Shown: one piece after another, positions 34,914-42,799 of the stretch
Layout of the letters: every line of letters begins with the position of its first letter
Numbering within the stretch: position 1 is the stretch's first letter
Origin: a bacterium
GTDB taxonomy: Bacteria > Armatimonadota > Fimbriimonadia > Fimbriimonadales > Fimbriimonadaceae
Length of the DNA: 64,000 nucleotides
Direction: 5' to 3'
Assembly (NCBI GenBank): GCA_027483535.1
Contig: JAIXUN010000003.1
Location: 496,001-560,000, forward strand
Notes under the pieces: model-generated
What the model was told of the DNA's origin: nothing
The model's input: the letters and a program-made list of their open reading frames with translations, nothing else
Database searches by the model: none
Position numbers and translations under genes: made by a program

Positions 34914-37694
34914 ATGCGATTGTCTGTTCGTTTTGCCGGGTTTCTGTTGAGTGCCCTCGTGACGGTTGGGTTCTTTGGGCTCGCGACTTCTGCTTCGGCG
35001 CAAACCAACGTTGTTAGGGTGGATGTGAGTGGCCGGGGTCGAGAAGACGTGGTGGCCAATGCCGACTTCAAAGTTCGGCAGATGGCGCAAAACTTTCACC
35101 GTCTCATTGCTCCCTCTTTGCAGGCTCGCCGCCAAGCCGATAGAAACCGATCTCGCGCCGCTTTGACCCAAGGATTGGTCGGATTCCCGGTTCGCGTAGA
35201 TACCTATCGAGACGGAGTTCGACTCCCAACGCCGCGGAGTCGCGACAACGAGATCACGCTGCAATTCGACACCACCGGATCGCGAGCCTTCCCGGAGTCT
35301 TACCGGAACTATCTCCAATCCGTTTTCGATACCGCGAAGACCACGATGGACGTGGTTTTCGGCGATCCCGCGATTTCGGGTACGGTTCGCGTGACCAACT
35401 GGGATGTGGACATCAACGATCGCGAGGCGGTGATCGGTGGCTACTACCTCTCCAACAACGGCTCTTCGGAACGCGAGATTCGCTTCCCGATTTACAACAG
35501 TCCCGAAGCGGCGGCGGTGAACTTTATCCACTGCCTTCTGCTGGCGTATCTCCCTGACCAGACCTACGCGTTCGATGCGTTCAACGAAGGACTCGTGCGA
35601 GCCGCCACCATGCGGATCGCTCGCCAAGCTTCGGCGCTCCCTTCGCTCGATGCGGAACTGGTGGAATCGGTGCTCGGCAACGGTTACGACGCCCAGGAGC
35701 ATTACGATTGGTACAACCAACGAGCCCTTTCCGCGACCCGGTTCATCCCTTCGAATCTGCTCAACACCGCGCTACCGGCGGGTGGTTCGGTGGGCGGCGT
35801 TTACCTGCTCCGGTATCGAATGGCGGGAACCGCCTGGTACAAGGTTCTCGCCGAGTACCCGACCTTCCTGAACGAACTGAACATCCGATTCCGAGCCAAC
35901 ACGGGCATTCGAAACGATCTTGCCGCGTTGGTCAATTTGGGACAACAGACTCTCAACGCGCTACGACCCTCTGACCCGACGGTCGAAGGGAAATCGTTCG
36001 CGACCTGGTTTGCGGAGCAAGCGGTTTTGGAATCGAAGGACACTCGGGGTCTGAAGCTTGCGGTGGAATCCGTCCCGATCGTCTCCGGCCTTTCCGGCAC
36101 GGACTTCGGCGTCTTCCTCATTCAGGCTCACTATTGGGAATCGCGAGTAAACGGCGACGAGATTCTGCTCGGCGGGACCTCTTATCCGGTGTTCTGGTCG
36201 AACACCTTCGAGCGAATCCTGCCCGATGCGCAGTCGGAGAAGATGGAACTCGCTGGAGCGTACGGATCGGTGGCACCCAACTTTGAGAACCAAAACTCGG
36301 GTCGACCTTATCGCGTCGCGTTTGATCTCCCGGTGCAGGATCGGATTGTTCGAACCTATCTGCCTGCTGGTGCGGTTGCGACCGCGACCAGCACGGGTCA
36401 AAACACTTTTTACGGGTCGGTGGTAGGGGTGACGCCCGTGGCGGGAGCCACGCTTTCGGTTCGCCTTTCGGTGGGTAGCGAGATCATCTCCGGTATTCCG
36501 GTGGTCGACAACACCTTTGGAACGCGAATTGTCACCGCTAACTTCCTTGGACACCGATCGGTTCTGATCGAACTGATCCAGACCACAACTACAGGCAACA
36601 CCGTGCTGCTCACTCGGCGCGTGAACAAGTCTCCCGGGGCGCTTGCGGTCGATCTCAAACTGAGCCAAACCGGGAACTACCAGTGGCCGCTCGGAATCAC
36701 GACCGGTCTTCAACTCCTGGGCCTTCCCGTTACCCCGCTGAGCTCCAACCTGAGCGACGTGATCGCTCAGAACGAGACCAGCGCGTTGGTGGCTCGGTAC
36801 AACGGGAGCCGCGCACGTTACGATCTTTTCCCGGACACGGGCGCTCTGGAGCAGGGCCAGGGATTCTTCTTGCGCAGTTCGGTGGATAGACCGACTCACT
36901 CCTTTGCAGCTAAGATCGATCGCAACACGCCGCTTGCGGTGGCAGTGAGACCGGGCTGGAACATGATCTCCATCCCCGGCGAGGGCAATGTGAACGTCTC
37001 GTCGATCATCGTCGCCCGAACGACTCGCTTCCCCCGCACCTGGGCAGACGCCACCAGCGGAACGGTCGGTTCGACCGACGTGGACATGGGTGCTGAAATC
37101 TTCGGCTTCACGGCTGGGGCCAATGATCCCGTCACCGGAGTGCCAGAAGGGGGCACGCTATCGCCCGTGACGACGCTGGTGCCGGGCAAGGGCTACTTTG
37201 TGCGATGTCTCTCCGCGGAAGGTGTGACGCTCCTCTTCCCATCGGAAGCGAGCCGAGGCAGATCTCTTAACCGCACGCAGAGCGGGCCACGCCGACACTT
37301 CACGCTCACAGCGACCGCTGAACGGGGCCGAGAGAAGACAGCCGCGATCATGCGACTCACCGCTTCTGGCACCGCCGGATTCGATATCGCGGAAGATTCG
37401 CCGCTTCCACCGAGCCCAGGTGGCCTCCAGATTCAGATCGAGAACGAGGCCAACTTCTATCGTGAGGTTCGGCGCTTGGGTCGAGACACCACTTTCCGGG
37501 TGCGAGTAGACGGCATGCAAGTAGGCAAAACCTATACGGTGAGCTTCTTGCCCGAGGGGGTTCGAGCGAGGGAAGTGATTGTCCGAGATCGACTCACCGG
37601 GAAGCGATTCCGAGTGAATCAACGAACCGGAGTCATCATCGCGGGACGAGCAACGCCTTACTCCTTTGATGTCACCATCAAGGGGGCACGCTAA
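34914..37694 (+). CDS. large secreted protein with degenerate metallopeptidase-like segment
   Basis: A 926-residue exported protein; signal peptide about residues 1-30 (ending SASAQ). Near residues 190-225 the line FIHCLLLAYLPDQ and then FNEGLVRAATMR looks like a gluzincin metallopeptidase core in position and surroundings, but the HExxH motif is absent (H-C-L-L-L), so catalysis is unlikely. Later come beta-rich domains, including one with GWNMISIPG, a phrase common in surface-associated beta domains. The C-terminus has no sorting signal I can name. It overlaps the next gene by 1 base (TAATG). The ATG at 34914 starts the signal peptide. Function unknown; surface or periplasmic structural role inferred. 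Confidence 0.65.
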   Translation: MRLSVRFAGFLLSALVTVGFFGLATSASAQTNVVRVDVSGRGREDVVANADFKVRQMAQNFHRLIAPSLQARRQADRNRSRAALTQGLVGFPVRVDTYRDGVRLPTPRSRDNEITLQFDTTGSRAFPESYRNYLQSVFDTAKTTMDVVFGDPAISGTVRVTNWDVDINDREAVIGGYYLSNNGSSEREIRFPIYNSPEAAAVNFIHCLLLAYLPDQTYAFDAFNEGLVRAATMRIARQASALPSLDAELVESVLGNGYDAQEHYDWYNQRALSATRFIPSNLLNTALPAGGSVGGVYLLRYRMAGTAWYKVLAEYPTFLNELNIRFRANTGIRNDLAALVNLGQQTLNALRPSDPTVEGKSFATWFAEQAVLESKDTRGLKLAVESVPIVSGLSGTDFGVFLIQAHYWESRVNGDEILLGGTSYPVFWSNTFERILPDAQSEKMELAGAYGSVAPNFENQNSGRPYRVAFDLPVQDRIVRTYLPAGAVATATSTGQNTFYGSVVGVTPVAGATLSVRLSVGSEIISGIPVVDNTFGTRIVTANFLGHRSVLIELIQTTTTGNTVLLTRRVNKSPGALAVDLKLSQTGNYQWPLGITTGLQLLGLPVTPLSSNLSDVIAQNETSALVARYNGSRARYDLFPDTGALEQGQGFFLRSSVDRPTHSFAAKIDRNTPLAVAVRPGWNMISIPGEGNVNVSSIIVARTTRFPRTWADATSGTVGSTDVDMGAEIFGFTAGANDPVTGVPEGGTLSPVTTLVPGKGYFVRCLSAEGVTLLFPSEASRGRSLNRTQSGPRRHFTLTATAERGREKTAAIMRLTASGTAGFDIAEDSPLPPSPGGLQIQIENEANFYREVRRLGRDTTFRVRVDGMQVGKTYTVSFLPEGVRAREVIVRDRLTGKRFRVNQRTGVIIAGRATPYSFDVTIKGAR

Positions 37695-38581
37695 TGAACC
37701 TACGCAAAGTCACTCTTTTGTTCCTGGCTCTTCTGGCGCTGGTCCTGGTTGGATGCGGCGGCGGAGGTGGTGGAACACCCGCGGGCGGGATTCGCATCAC
37801 GGGTCGCGTGCTCAACGTTGCCACGGGTGGATCGCTGAACCCGGTTCCAACCATCCAGCTTGTGAGTGGCGATAGAGCGGTGAACGCCAGTATCGCCGAC
37901 GGTTCGTTCTCCATCAATGCTCCTTCCGGGACGACCTCTTTGTTGGTGAATACGCCCGGTTTTGGCGTCTTTACCTTCAGTTTCCCCGCCGCCTCGCAGA
38001 CTGTTAGCGACATTGGCGATCTTTGGGTGGGGCCGGAAAAGGTGACGGTGACGGGTCGGTTGCTCGATGCCGGGAACAACGAGCCGGTTGCGCTTGCCAA
38101 CGTCTCGTTTGGCGGTCAACATGCGGTCACCGATTCCAATGGGCAGTTTGCCATTGGTCAGGTGGCGTACTCCACCGCTTCTCCTGCCGGATTCTTGGGT
38201 CTTGTGGGCCTTGCGGGCAAAACGGGCTACTTCCCCAACGAATTCACCAGCGGAGGCGCATTGCCTTCGGGTGGAATTGCCAACGTTGGAGACGTGCTGC
38301 TCACCCCGCTGAGCGACACCACTCCTCCACCGCTGCCTTACAACATCTGGGGCGTCGTGGGACCGGTGGCGCAAGCTCCGGGGACGATTGTTGAGCTCAC
38401 CGACACTTCCGGAACCGTACTGCGCCGGGTGACGCTCGGCTCGGACGGGACTTACCGATTCTGGATGGTGCCGGGCAGCTACCGAGTCCGCTTCAACAAA
38501 GGCACGCTCACCGCGCCGACGCAAAACGTTACACTGTCTGCAACAAACGAGGTGATTCGCCGCGATGTCACGCTTGGATAA
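37694..38581 (+). CDS. lipoprotein with carboxypeptidase-regulatory-like domains
   Basis: A 295-residue lipoprotein: the signal ends ALVLVGC, followed by GGGGGG. Three prealbumin-like beta modules are visible (about 30-110, 115-205 and 215-295), for example RITGRVLNVATGGSLNP, VTGRLLDAGNNEPVALANVS and YRFWMVPGSYRVRFNKG. It is coupled to the upstream gene by a shared base (TAATG) and its stop lies inside the next gene by 17 bases. Related in build to the lipoprotein at 33497. Probable structural or binding role in the envelope; no enzyme motif seen. Confidence 0.75.
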   Translation: MNLRKVTLLFLALLALVLVGCGGGGGGTPAGGIRITGRVLNVATGGSLNPVPTIQLVSGDRAVNASIADGSFSINAPSGTTSLLVNTPGFGVFTFSFPAASQTVSDIGDLWVGPEKVTVTGRLLDAGNNEPVALANVSFGGQHAVTDSNGQFAIGQVAYSTASPAGFLGLVGLAGKTGYFPNEFTSGGALPSGGIANVGDVLLTPLSDTTPPPLPYNIWGVVGPVAQAPGTIVELTDTSGTVLRRVTLGSDGTYRFWMVPGSYRVRFNKGTLTAPTQNVTLSATNEVIRRDVTLG

Positions 38582-40046
38582 AAGAACAAGTACGTCTTCC
38601 CCCTGGGCGACGGCGGTGATAACCGCCGGGGCTTTGGTGGTGGTCGGCGTTGGCGGAAAAGCTCTGTACAGCGGTCTGGTCACTTTCGTAAAGCAAGACC
38701 CGCTCGCGGCGATGCGGACCGCTGATACCAGCGAAATTCCGCTGAACGTTGGTATCCAGATGAGGGGAGTTTCTTTACGCCACTATGAAGGCAAAGAACT
38801 CACTACCCAGTGCAACTTAGACCGCATCGACGTTCAACAGAATCGACAGATTTATGACCTCGTTGGGGTGAAGAACGGTCGATACGCCACCAAGAAGGGT
38901 GTGTTCAATTTCGAGGCCGAAACCGGTAACTGGAACGGCTTCTCGCAATCGCTTACCTGTTCAAAAGCGGTTCGTGTCTCCGGAAAGGATCTTGAACTGA
39001 CCTCGACGAACATCATTTTTGACCAGCGCAAGCAGCAGATGGACATCACTTCGGATGTTCAGGGCAAGGCGTTCGGGGGCAAGATTTGGCTGGCGAACCT
39101 CTCGTACGGTTTTGAATCGGAAAGTCTGGCGTCGAGTCATGCCAAGTGGTCGGGCAAGCTTCCCGGCGAGTTTGTGCAAGATACTCCCGGGGTTTCGGGT
39201 CGCACTTGGGATATCGACATCAAGAACAACAAGCTGAAAGGCGACTTGATGGAAGGCACCGACGGCACGTTCACCGACGGCGAGATCATTGTGCGCGCGC
39301 CCAAGAAGATGTCTTACGACCGTAAAAAGGAGATCCTAACCGCAAGTGGCGGGGTGCTCTACTTCAGCGGTAAGGCGAACATTCTTGCCGATCAGGTGGT
39401 GGTGTATCGCAAAGAGAAGCGAGCCGTCCTTACCGGCAACGTGCAGATGCTCGTGAAGCCGAAAAAGGAGCAAGATCTCCCTCCGAAGCAAGAGGAGTTG
39501 CCGCCGTTCACTCCCAGTGTGCCGGACGACATTCTTGCCAAGCGCCCTCTGCCGGAGAACGACCTGAAGCAGAAAGCCGAGCAGGTTCGAGATTCCAAAA
39601 CCCTGCGCGAGTACCCGCTGGCGGTGAACTCCCAGAAGATCGAGTACTGGTATCGCAAGGGCCAGCGCCGAGCCGAGATCACGGGCATGCCACAAGCTCG
39701 GCAGGAGTTGCCCGAGGGGCAATGGCGATACGCCTGGACGGAGCGCGCCGCCTATGACGGTGAAAAGGAACTGCTGAAGATGTTCAGCGGATCGAAGATG
39801 CGGAGTCGCATGAAGAACTCCGTCGGAGACGACCTCAACGCGGACTGGTTCGAATTCAGCACCAAAGAAAACGACGACGAGTACTCGGCCGAAGGTCTGA
39901 AGGGCAAGTTTGCGGATACCAGCGACGAAGACGAGCGTCCCGACGGGAAGAAGAAAGATCCTCCTACCGGTGGCGGCCAATCGGGTGGCGGCGGCCTTCA
40001 GGGTCCGATCGGTACCAACCGCCCGGGTCGGTTGCTGCGCGGGTGA
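38565..40046 (+). CDS. LptC/OstA-like periplasmic protein
   Basis: A 493-residue protein with one N-terminal helix (about residues 16-40) and long repeated beta-jellyroll segments, as in the LptA/LptC/OstA family that moves lipopolysaccharide across the periplasm. Examples are LRHYEGKELTTQCNLDRIDV, SKAVRVSGKDLELTSTNIIF, and GVLYFSGKANILADQVVVYR-like lines ending in AVLTGNVQM. A charged, Pro-rich segment (about 305-335) interrupts a second such region, and the tail is Gly/Pro-rich. It starts within the preceding gene (17-base overlap) with GAGGTG upstream. A role in lipid or glycolipid transport to the outer membrane is inferred from the family. It is the last gene of the co-directional run. 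Confidence 0.7.
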   Translation: MSRLDKRTSTSSPWATAVITAGALVVVGVGGKALYSGLVTFVKQDPLAAMRTADTSEIPLNVGIQMRGVSLRHYEGKELTTQCNLDRIDVQQNRQIYDLVGVKNGRYATKKGVFNFEAETGNWNGFSQSLTCSKAVRVSGKDLELTSTNIIFDQRKQQMDITSDVQGKAFGGKIWLANLSYGFESESLASSHAKWSGKLPGEFVQDTPGVSGRTWDIDIKNNKLKGDLMEGTDGTFTDGEIIVRAPKKMSYDRKKEILTASGGVLYFSGKANILADQVVVYRKEKRAVLTGNVQMLVKPKKEQDLPPKQEELPPFTPSVPDDILAKRPLPENDLKQKAEQVRDSKTLREYPLAVNSQKIEYWYRKGQRRAEITGMPQARQELPEGQWRYAWTERAAYDGEKELLKMFSGSKMRSRMKNSVGDDLNADWFEFSTKENDDEYSAEGLKGKFADTSDEDERPDGKKKDPPTGGGQSGGGGLQGPIGTNRPGRLLRG

Positions 40047-40049
40047 CGT

Positions 40050-40862
40050 CTAGTGCGTCACCGTCGGCGTGGCGCCGATGATGTCGGCGGCGCGTTTGGC
40101 TTCTGTCAGGGCGTCGAACCGCTCGTTCTCCAGGTACTCCACCGAGATCGACCCGCTGTAGTCCCGATCTGCAAGCGCGTTCAGTAACCAGTGAACATCG
40201 ACTTCGCCAGACAGGAAAGGGACCTGAAACGAGTCGATAGTGGCGTCTCGCAGATGCACGTGCACCGAGTGCCCCAACAGCCAGCCGTAGTCTTGAATGG
40301 GTATGCCCGACATGACCAGGTGACTCGGATCGAACACGAACTGCAGCCGAGGCATGCAGTCGCTCAGCTTCTTGCAGTGATACAGGTTTTGAATAGGTGA
40401 GCGGTAGTGCGGTTCTAGCCCAAAGACAACGCCTTGCTCTTCAGCGATATCGTACTGATCGTACAGGCTTTGGACGCAGTCCATCATGAGAGTATCGAAA
40501 GGCCGGGAAGGATCGGCCGGACACGCTTGTAAAGCGGCGACCTGCACGCCGAACCTTTTCATGAACTTCGCCAGAGCTTCGGTTTCGGCAATTCGGGTTT
40601 GGATGGCGGAAGGGCTCCGATCCCAAAGAGGCACCGAAACGCCCATGTTCATGAATCGAACCGTGAGTCCGGTTTGAGTCAGAGCGCGATCGACCCTTTC
40701 TGCCACTGAGTCAAAATTTCGAACCATATGGGCGGGTTCTAAGTGGCACCAGCCTGCAATGGCGAGCAGATCGATCTCGCGAAAGCCGGCGTCGGCGATG
40801 TCTCGCATCGCCCTTTCCATGGTTTGACCGCTCCTGACGGCGGTGGAGCACACAATGGTCAC
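40050..40862 (-). CDS. sugar phosphate isomerase/epimerase family TIM-barrel protein
   Basis: A 270-residue cytosolic protein of the AP-endonuclease-2-like TIM barrel family, which includes xylose isomerase-like epimerases. Metal-ligand candidates appear in VVFGLEPHY (Glu), VFDPSHLVMSG (Asp and His), HVHLRDA (His) and ISVEYLEN (Glu), the usual order. The start used is the GTG at 40862, with GAGG 5 nt upstream; the frame is open to a TTG at 40901, whose ribosome site is poorer. It faces the envelope operon with only 3 bases between stops. Substrate unknown. Confidence 0.75.
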   Translation of the reverse strand: MTIVCSTAVRSGQTMERAMRDIADAGFREIDLLAIAGWCHLEPAHMVRNFDSVAERVDRALTQTGLTVRFMNMGVSVPLWDRSPSAIQTRIAETEALAKFMKRFGVQVAALQACPADPSRPFDTLMMDCVQSLYDQYDIAEEQGVVFGLEPHYRSPIQNLYHCKKLSDCMPRLQFVFDPSHLVMSGIPIQDYGWLLGHSVHVHLRDATIDSFQVPFLSGEVDVHWLLNALADRDYSGSISVEYLENERFDALTEAKRAADIIGATPTVTH

Positions 40863-41115
40863 ACGAACCTCGCTGTAGTCATAGAAACCTCGCTGTTTCA
40901 ATCCCTTTACGAATGCTTATCGGCACTATAAACCCGACAAAGTGGAATGGCAAACTTTCTTGTCTTGCGATTTCCCTAAGCGCGTTGACGAAGGCAGGCA
41001 TGGCAAGTTCTCTTATCTTGTTTGAATGTTTGTCCGTTGATTCTTTGCCGCTACTGATAAAACGCATGGGGGTGCCCGCAAACAAATGCCGAAACTTGTC
41101 GTAAGGTGAAATAAG

Positions 41116-41754
41116 ATGTCCGGCACTCCCTTTGAAGAGCCGACGGTCGGGCAGATATTGGTTTATCGCAAAGTCGCGATCGCTGTAACCGCGTTGTTCT
41201 TGGGCTTGCCCAACGCCTTCGCTCGGGCGGTGCTCGATGATGAGATGGACGAGTACCTGCAACTCCGTCAACCCGATCGTGATCGCCTCAAGATCATGCA
41301 ACGGCACGTGTACAACGAACTCCTAGCCAGGGAGTGCGTGGTGCGCTACGCCGCCACCGCCGCCGAGAGCCTTGCCGCCGACCCTGAGAGCGAATTGGCT
41401 CAGTGCCGAATCATGGGCGATACGGGCTTGTTAGGGGAAGCCGACGATTGGAACGTGATCGACCGAGTTCAAGAGATCTTAGAACCCATTGTCCCGTTCG
41501 GATTCACCGAAGATGAGGGCGTGATCCTTGCCGAAACCATCCGCAGCCTGTGCAATTACTACAATTCGGTGGCGTACCGGCTGGTCCAGGGTCACTTGCT
41601 CACCGTTATCTTGGATGCTATTGAGATGATCCAGCGCAACGGCCGGTTGGAAGTGGCTTGGATCAATTCGAAGTTGGAGAACCTGGCCGAGCAGGATTGG
41701 AATACGTTGGCGCCTGTTTCTATGATGGCCGACGGTAGCGACGTGTTCGAGTAA
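41116..41754 (+). CDS. protein of unknown function
   Basis: A 212-residue protein I do not recognise. One weakly hydrophobic stretch (about residues 20-40, VAIAVTALFLGLPNAFARAV) is too broken to be called a certain membrane segment; the rest is acidic and probably mostly helical. AAGGTGA about 8 nt before the ATG supports the start. The body has no Cys-rich or repeat motif. It is followed by a GNAT enzyme on the same strand, 43 bases away. Codon use looks like that of its neighbours. Confidence 0.55.
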   Translation: MSGTPFEEPTVGQILVYRKVAIAVTALFLGLPNAFARAVLDDEMDEYLQLRQPDRDRLKIMQRHVYNELLARECVVRYAATAAESLAADPESELAQCRIMGDTGLLGEADDWNVIDRVQEILEPIVPFGFTEDEGVILAETIRSLCNYYNSVAYRLVQGHLLTVILDAIEMIQRNGRLEVAWINSKLENLAEQDWNTLAPVSMMADGSDVFE

Positions 41755-41797
41755 GCACCCCCGGATTGCCGGAATGAACGGGTTCCGCTTATGCTGA

Positions 41798-42238
41798 ATG
41801 CCCGTGACCTCTCCCAACGCGCGAATAGTTTGCTCTACAACCGAGTGGGCGCCTGAATACGATGAACAGATCATCGACGGCCTGAGGGCTTTCAATCGAG
41901 TTCACCTTGGTCCGCACGAGCGTGTGTTTATAAAGGCGGTGCTTCTTGATTCGGAAGGGAAGGTAGTAGGCGGTGCTCTGGGGTCGGTGGTGATCGGTTG
42001 GTTACACGTGGACGCCTTGTGGGTTGCGGACTCACATCGCGGTAACGGGTACGGTTCGCAGATTCTGAGAACGTTGGAACAAGAGTCAATTCCTCTCGGA
42101 GCCAAGTCGGTTTATCTTGAAACCTTGGGCTTTCAGGCAGAGGGTTTTTATCTGAAGCAAGGGTACGCCGAGTGCGGCCGAATCCAGAATTTTGCGCAGG
42201 ATTGGGATCATATCTTCCTTCACAAAGAACTGACCTAG
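41798..42238 (+). CDS. GNAT family N-acetyltransferase
   Basis: A 146-residue acetyl-CoA-dependent acetyltransferase. Motif A is clear: LHVDALWVADSHRGNGYGSQIL, with the RxxGxG acetyl-CoA loop (RGNGYG). The later TLGFQAEGFYLKQGYAECG matches motif B (aromatic, then Gly-Tyr). The ATG at 41798 is only 2 nt after TATGCT, so a promoter there is uncertain. Substrate unknown; the family covers antibiotics, small amines and proteins. Confidence 0.88.
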   Translation: MPVTSPNARIVCSTTEWAPEYDEQIIDGLRAFNRVHLGPHERVFIKAVLLDSEGKVVGGALGSVVIGWLHVDALWVADSHRGNGYGSQILRTLEQESIPLGAKSVYLETLGFQAEGFYLKQGYAECGRIQNFAQDWDHIFLHKELT

Positions 42239-42262
42239 GTTCGCGCTTGGCTTCTGTTCGGG

Positions 42263-42268
42263 TAGCTT
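42263..42268 (+). promoter_or_regulatory. -10 hexamer, probable leaderless promoter of the DHFR-like gene
   Basis: TAGCTT, 6 nt, then the GTG start at 42275. Confidence 0.4.
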
Positions 42269-42274
42269 TATGGC

Positions 42275-42799
42275 GTGAAGATCACGCTTTTTATCGCGAC
42301 CAGTCTGGATGGCTACATCGCCGGACCGGATGATGACCTGTCGTGGTTGTTCACCGATGCAGACTACGGCTTTACCGATTTTTACGATTCGGTAGATGCG
42401 CTTGTCATGGGTCGCGGAACGTACGAAGTCATCAAGACTTTCGGGAAGTGGCCGTATTCCGGCAAGCACGCCGTGGTGGTTTCTAGCAAAACCGAAGTCG
42501 AGACTTCTACGCCGGATACGGTCGCTTTCAAAGGCGAACTGAAGGATCTTTCGGAGAATCTGAAGGCTCAAGGCTACGAAAACGTTTGGCTGGTGGGCGG
42601 TGGAGAACTGGTTCGCTCCTATCTTAGCGAAGGGCTGATCGATAACATCAACGTCTCGCTTCACCCGGTGCTGCTCGGCACGGGAATTCCCCTGTTCCCA
42701 GACGGCTTCCCGCGAACGATGTTGGAACTGGAAGCGGCCGAGTCTTACGACGCCGGTTTGGTTCAGTTGCAGTATCGAGTTAAGAAGAAGAAGGCTTAA
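42275..42799 (+). CDS. dihydrofolate reductase / RibD C-terminal domain family protein
   Basis: A 174-residue cytosolic reductase of the YyaP/RibD-C fold, which uses NADPH. Family landmarks: MKITLFIATSLDGYIAGPDD at the N-terminus, LVMGRGTYEVIKTFGKWPY, and VWLVGGGELVRSYLSEGLID near the cofactor loop. Start is a GTG at 42275, apparently leaderless. Its stop overlaps the convergent helicase by 4 bases. Substrate not known; it is not a canonical FolA. Confidence 0.85.
   Translation: MKITLFIATSLDGYIAGPDDDLSWLFTDADYGFTDFYDSVDALVMGRGTYEVIKTFGKWPYSGKHAVVVSSKTEVETSTPDTVAFKGELKDLSENLKAQGYENVWLVGGGELVRSYLSEGLIDNINVSLHPVLLGTGIPLFPDGFPRTMLELEAAESYDAGLVQLQYRVKKKKA

Noticed and set aside
40913-41104. A 63-codon open frame between the TIM-barrel gene and the unknown gene at 41116
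   Set aside because: No ribosome site and no plausible protein features; overlaps the promoter region of two divergent genes.
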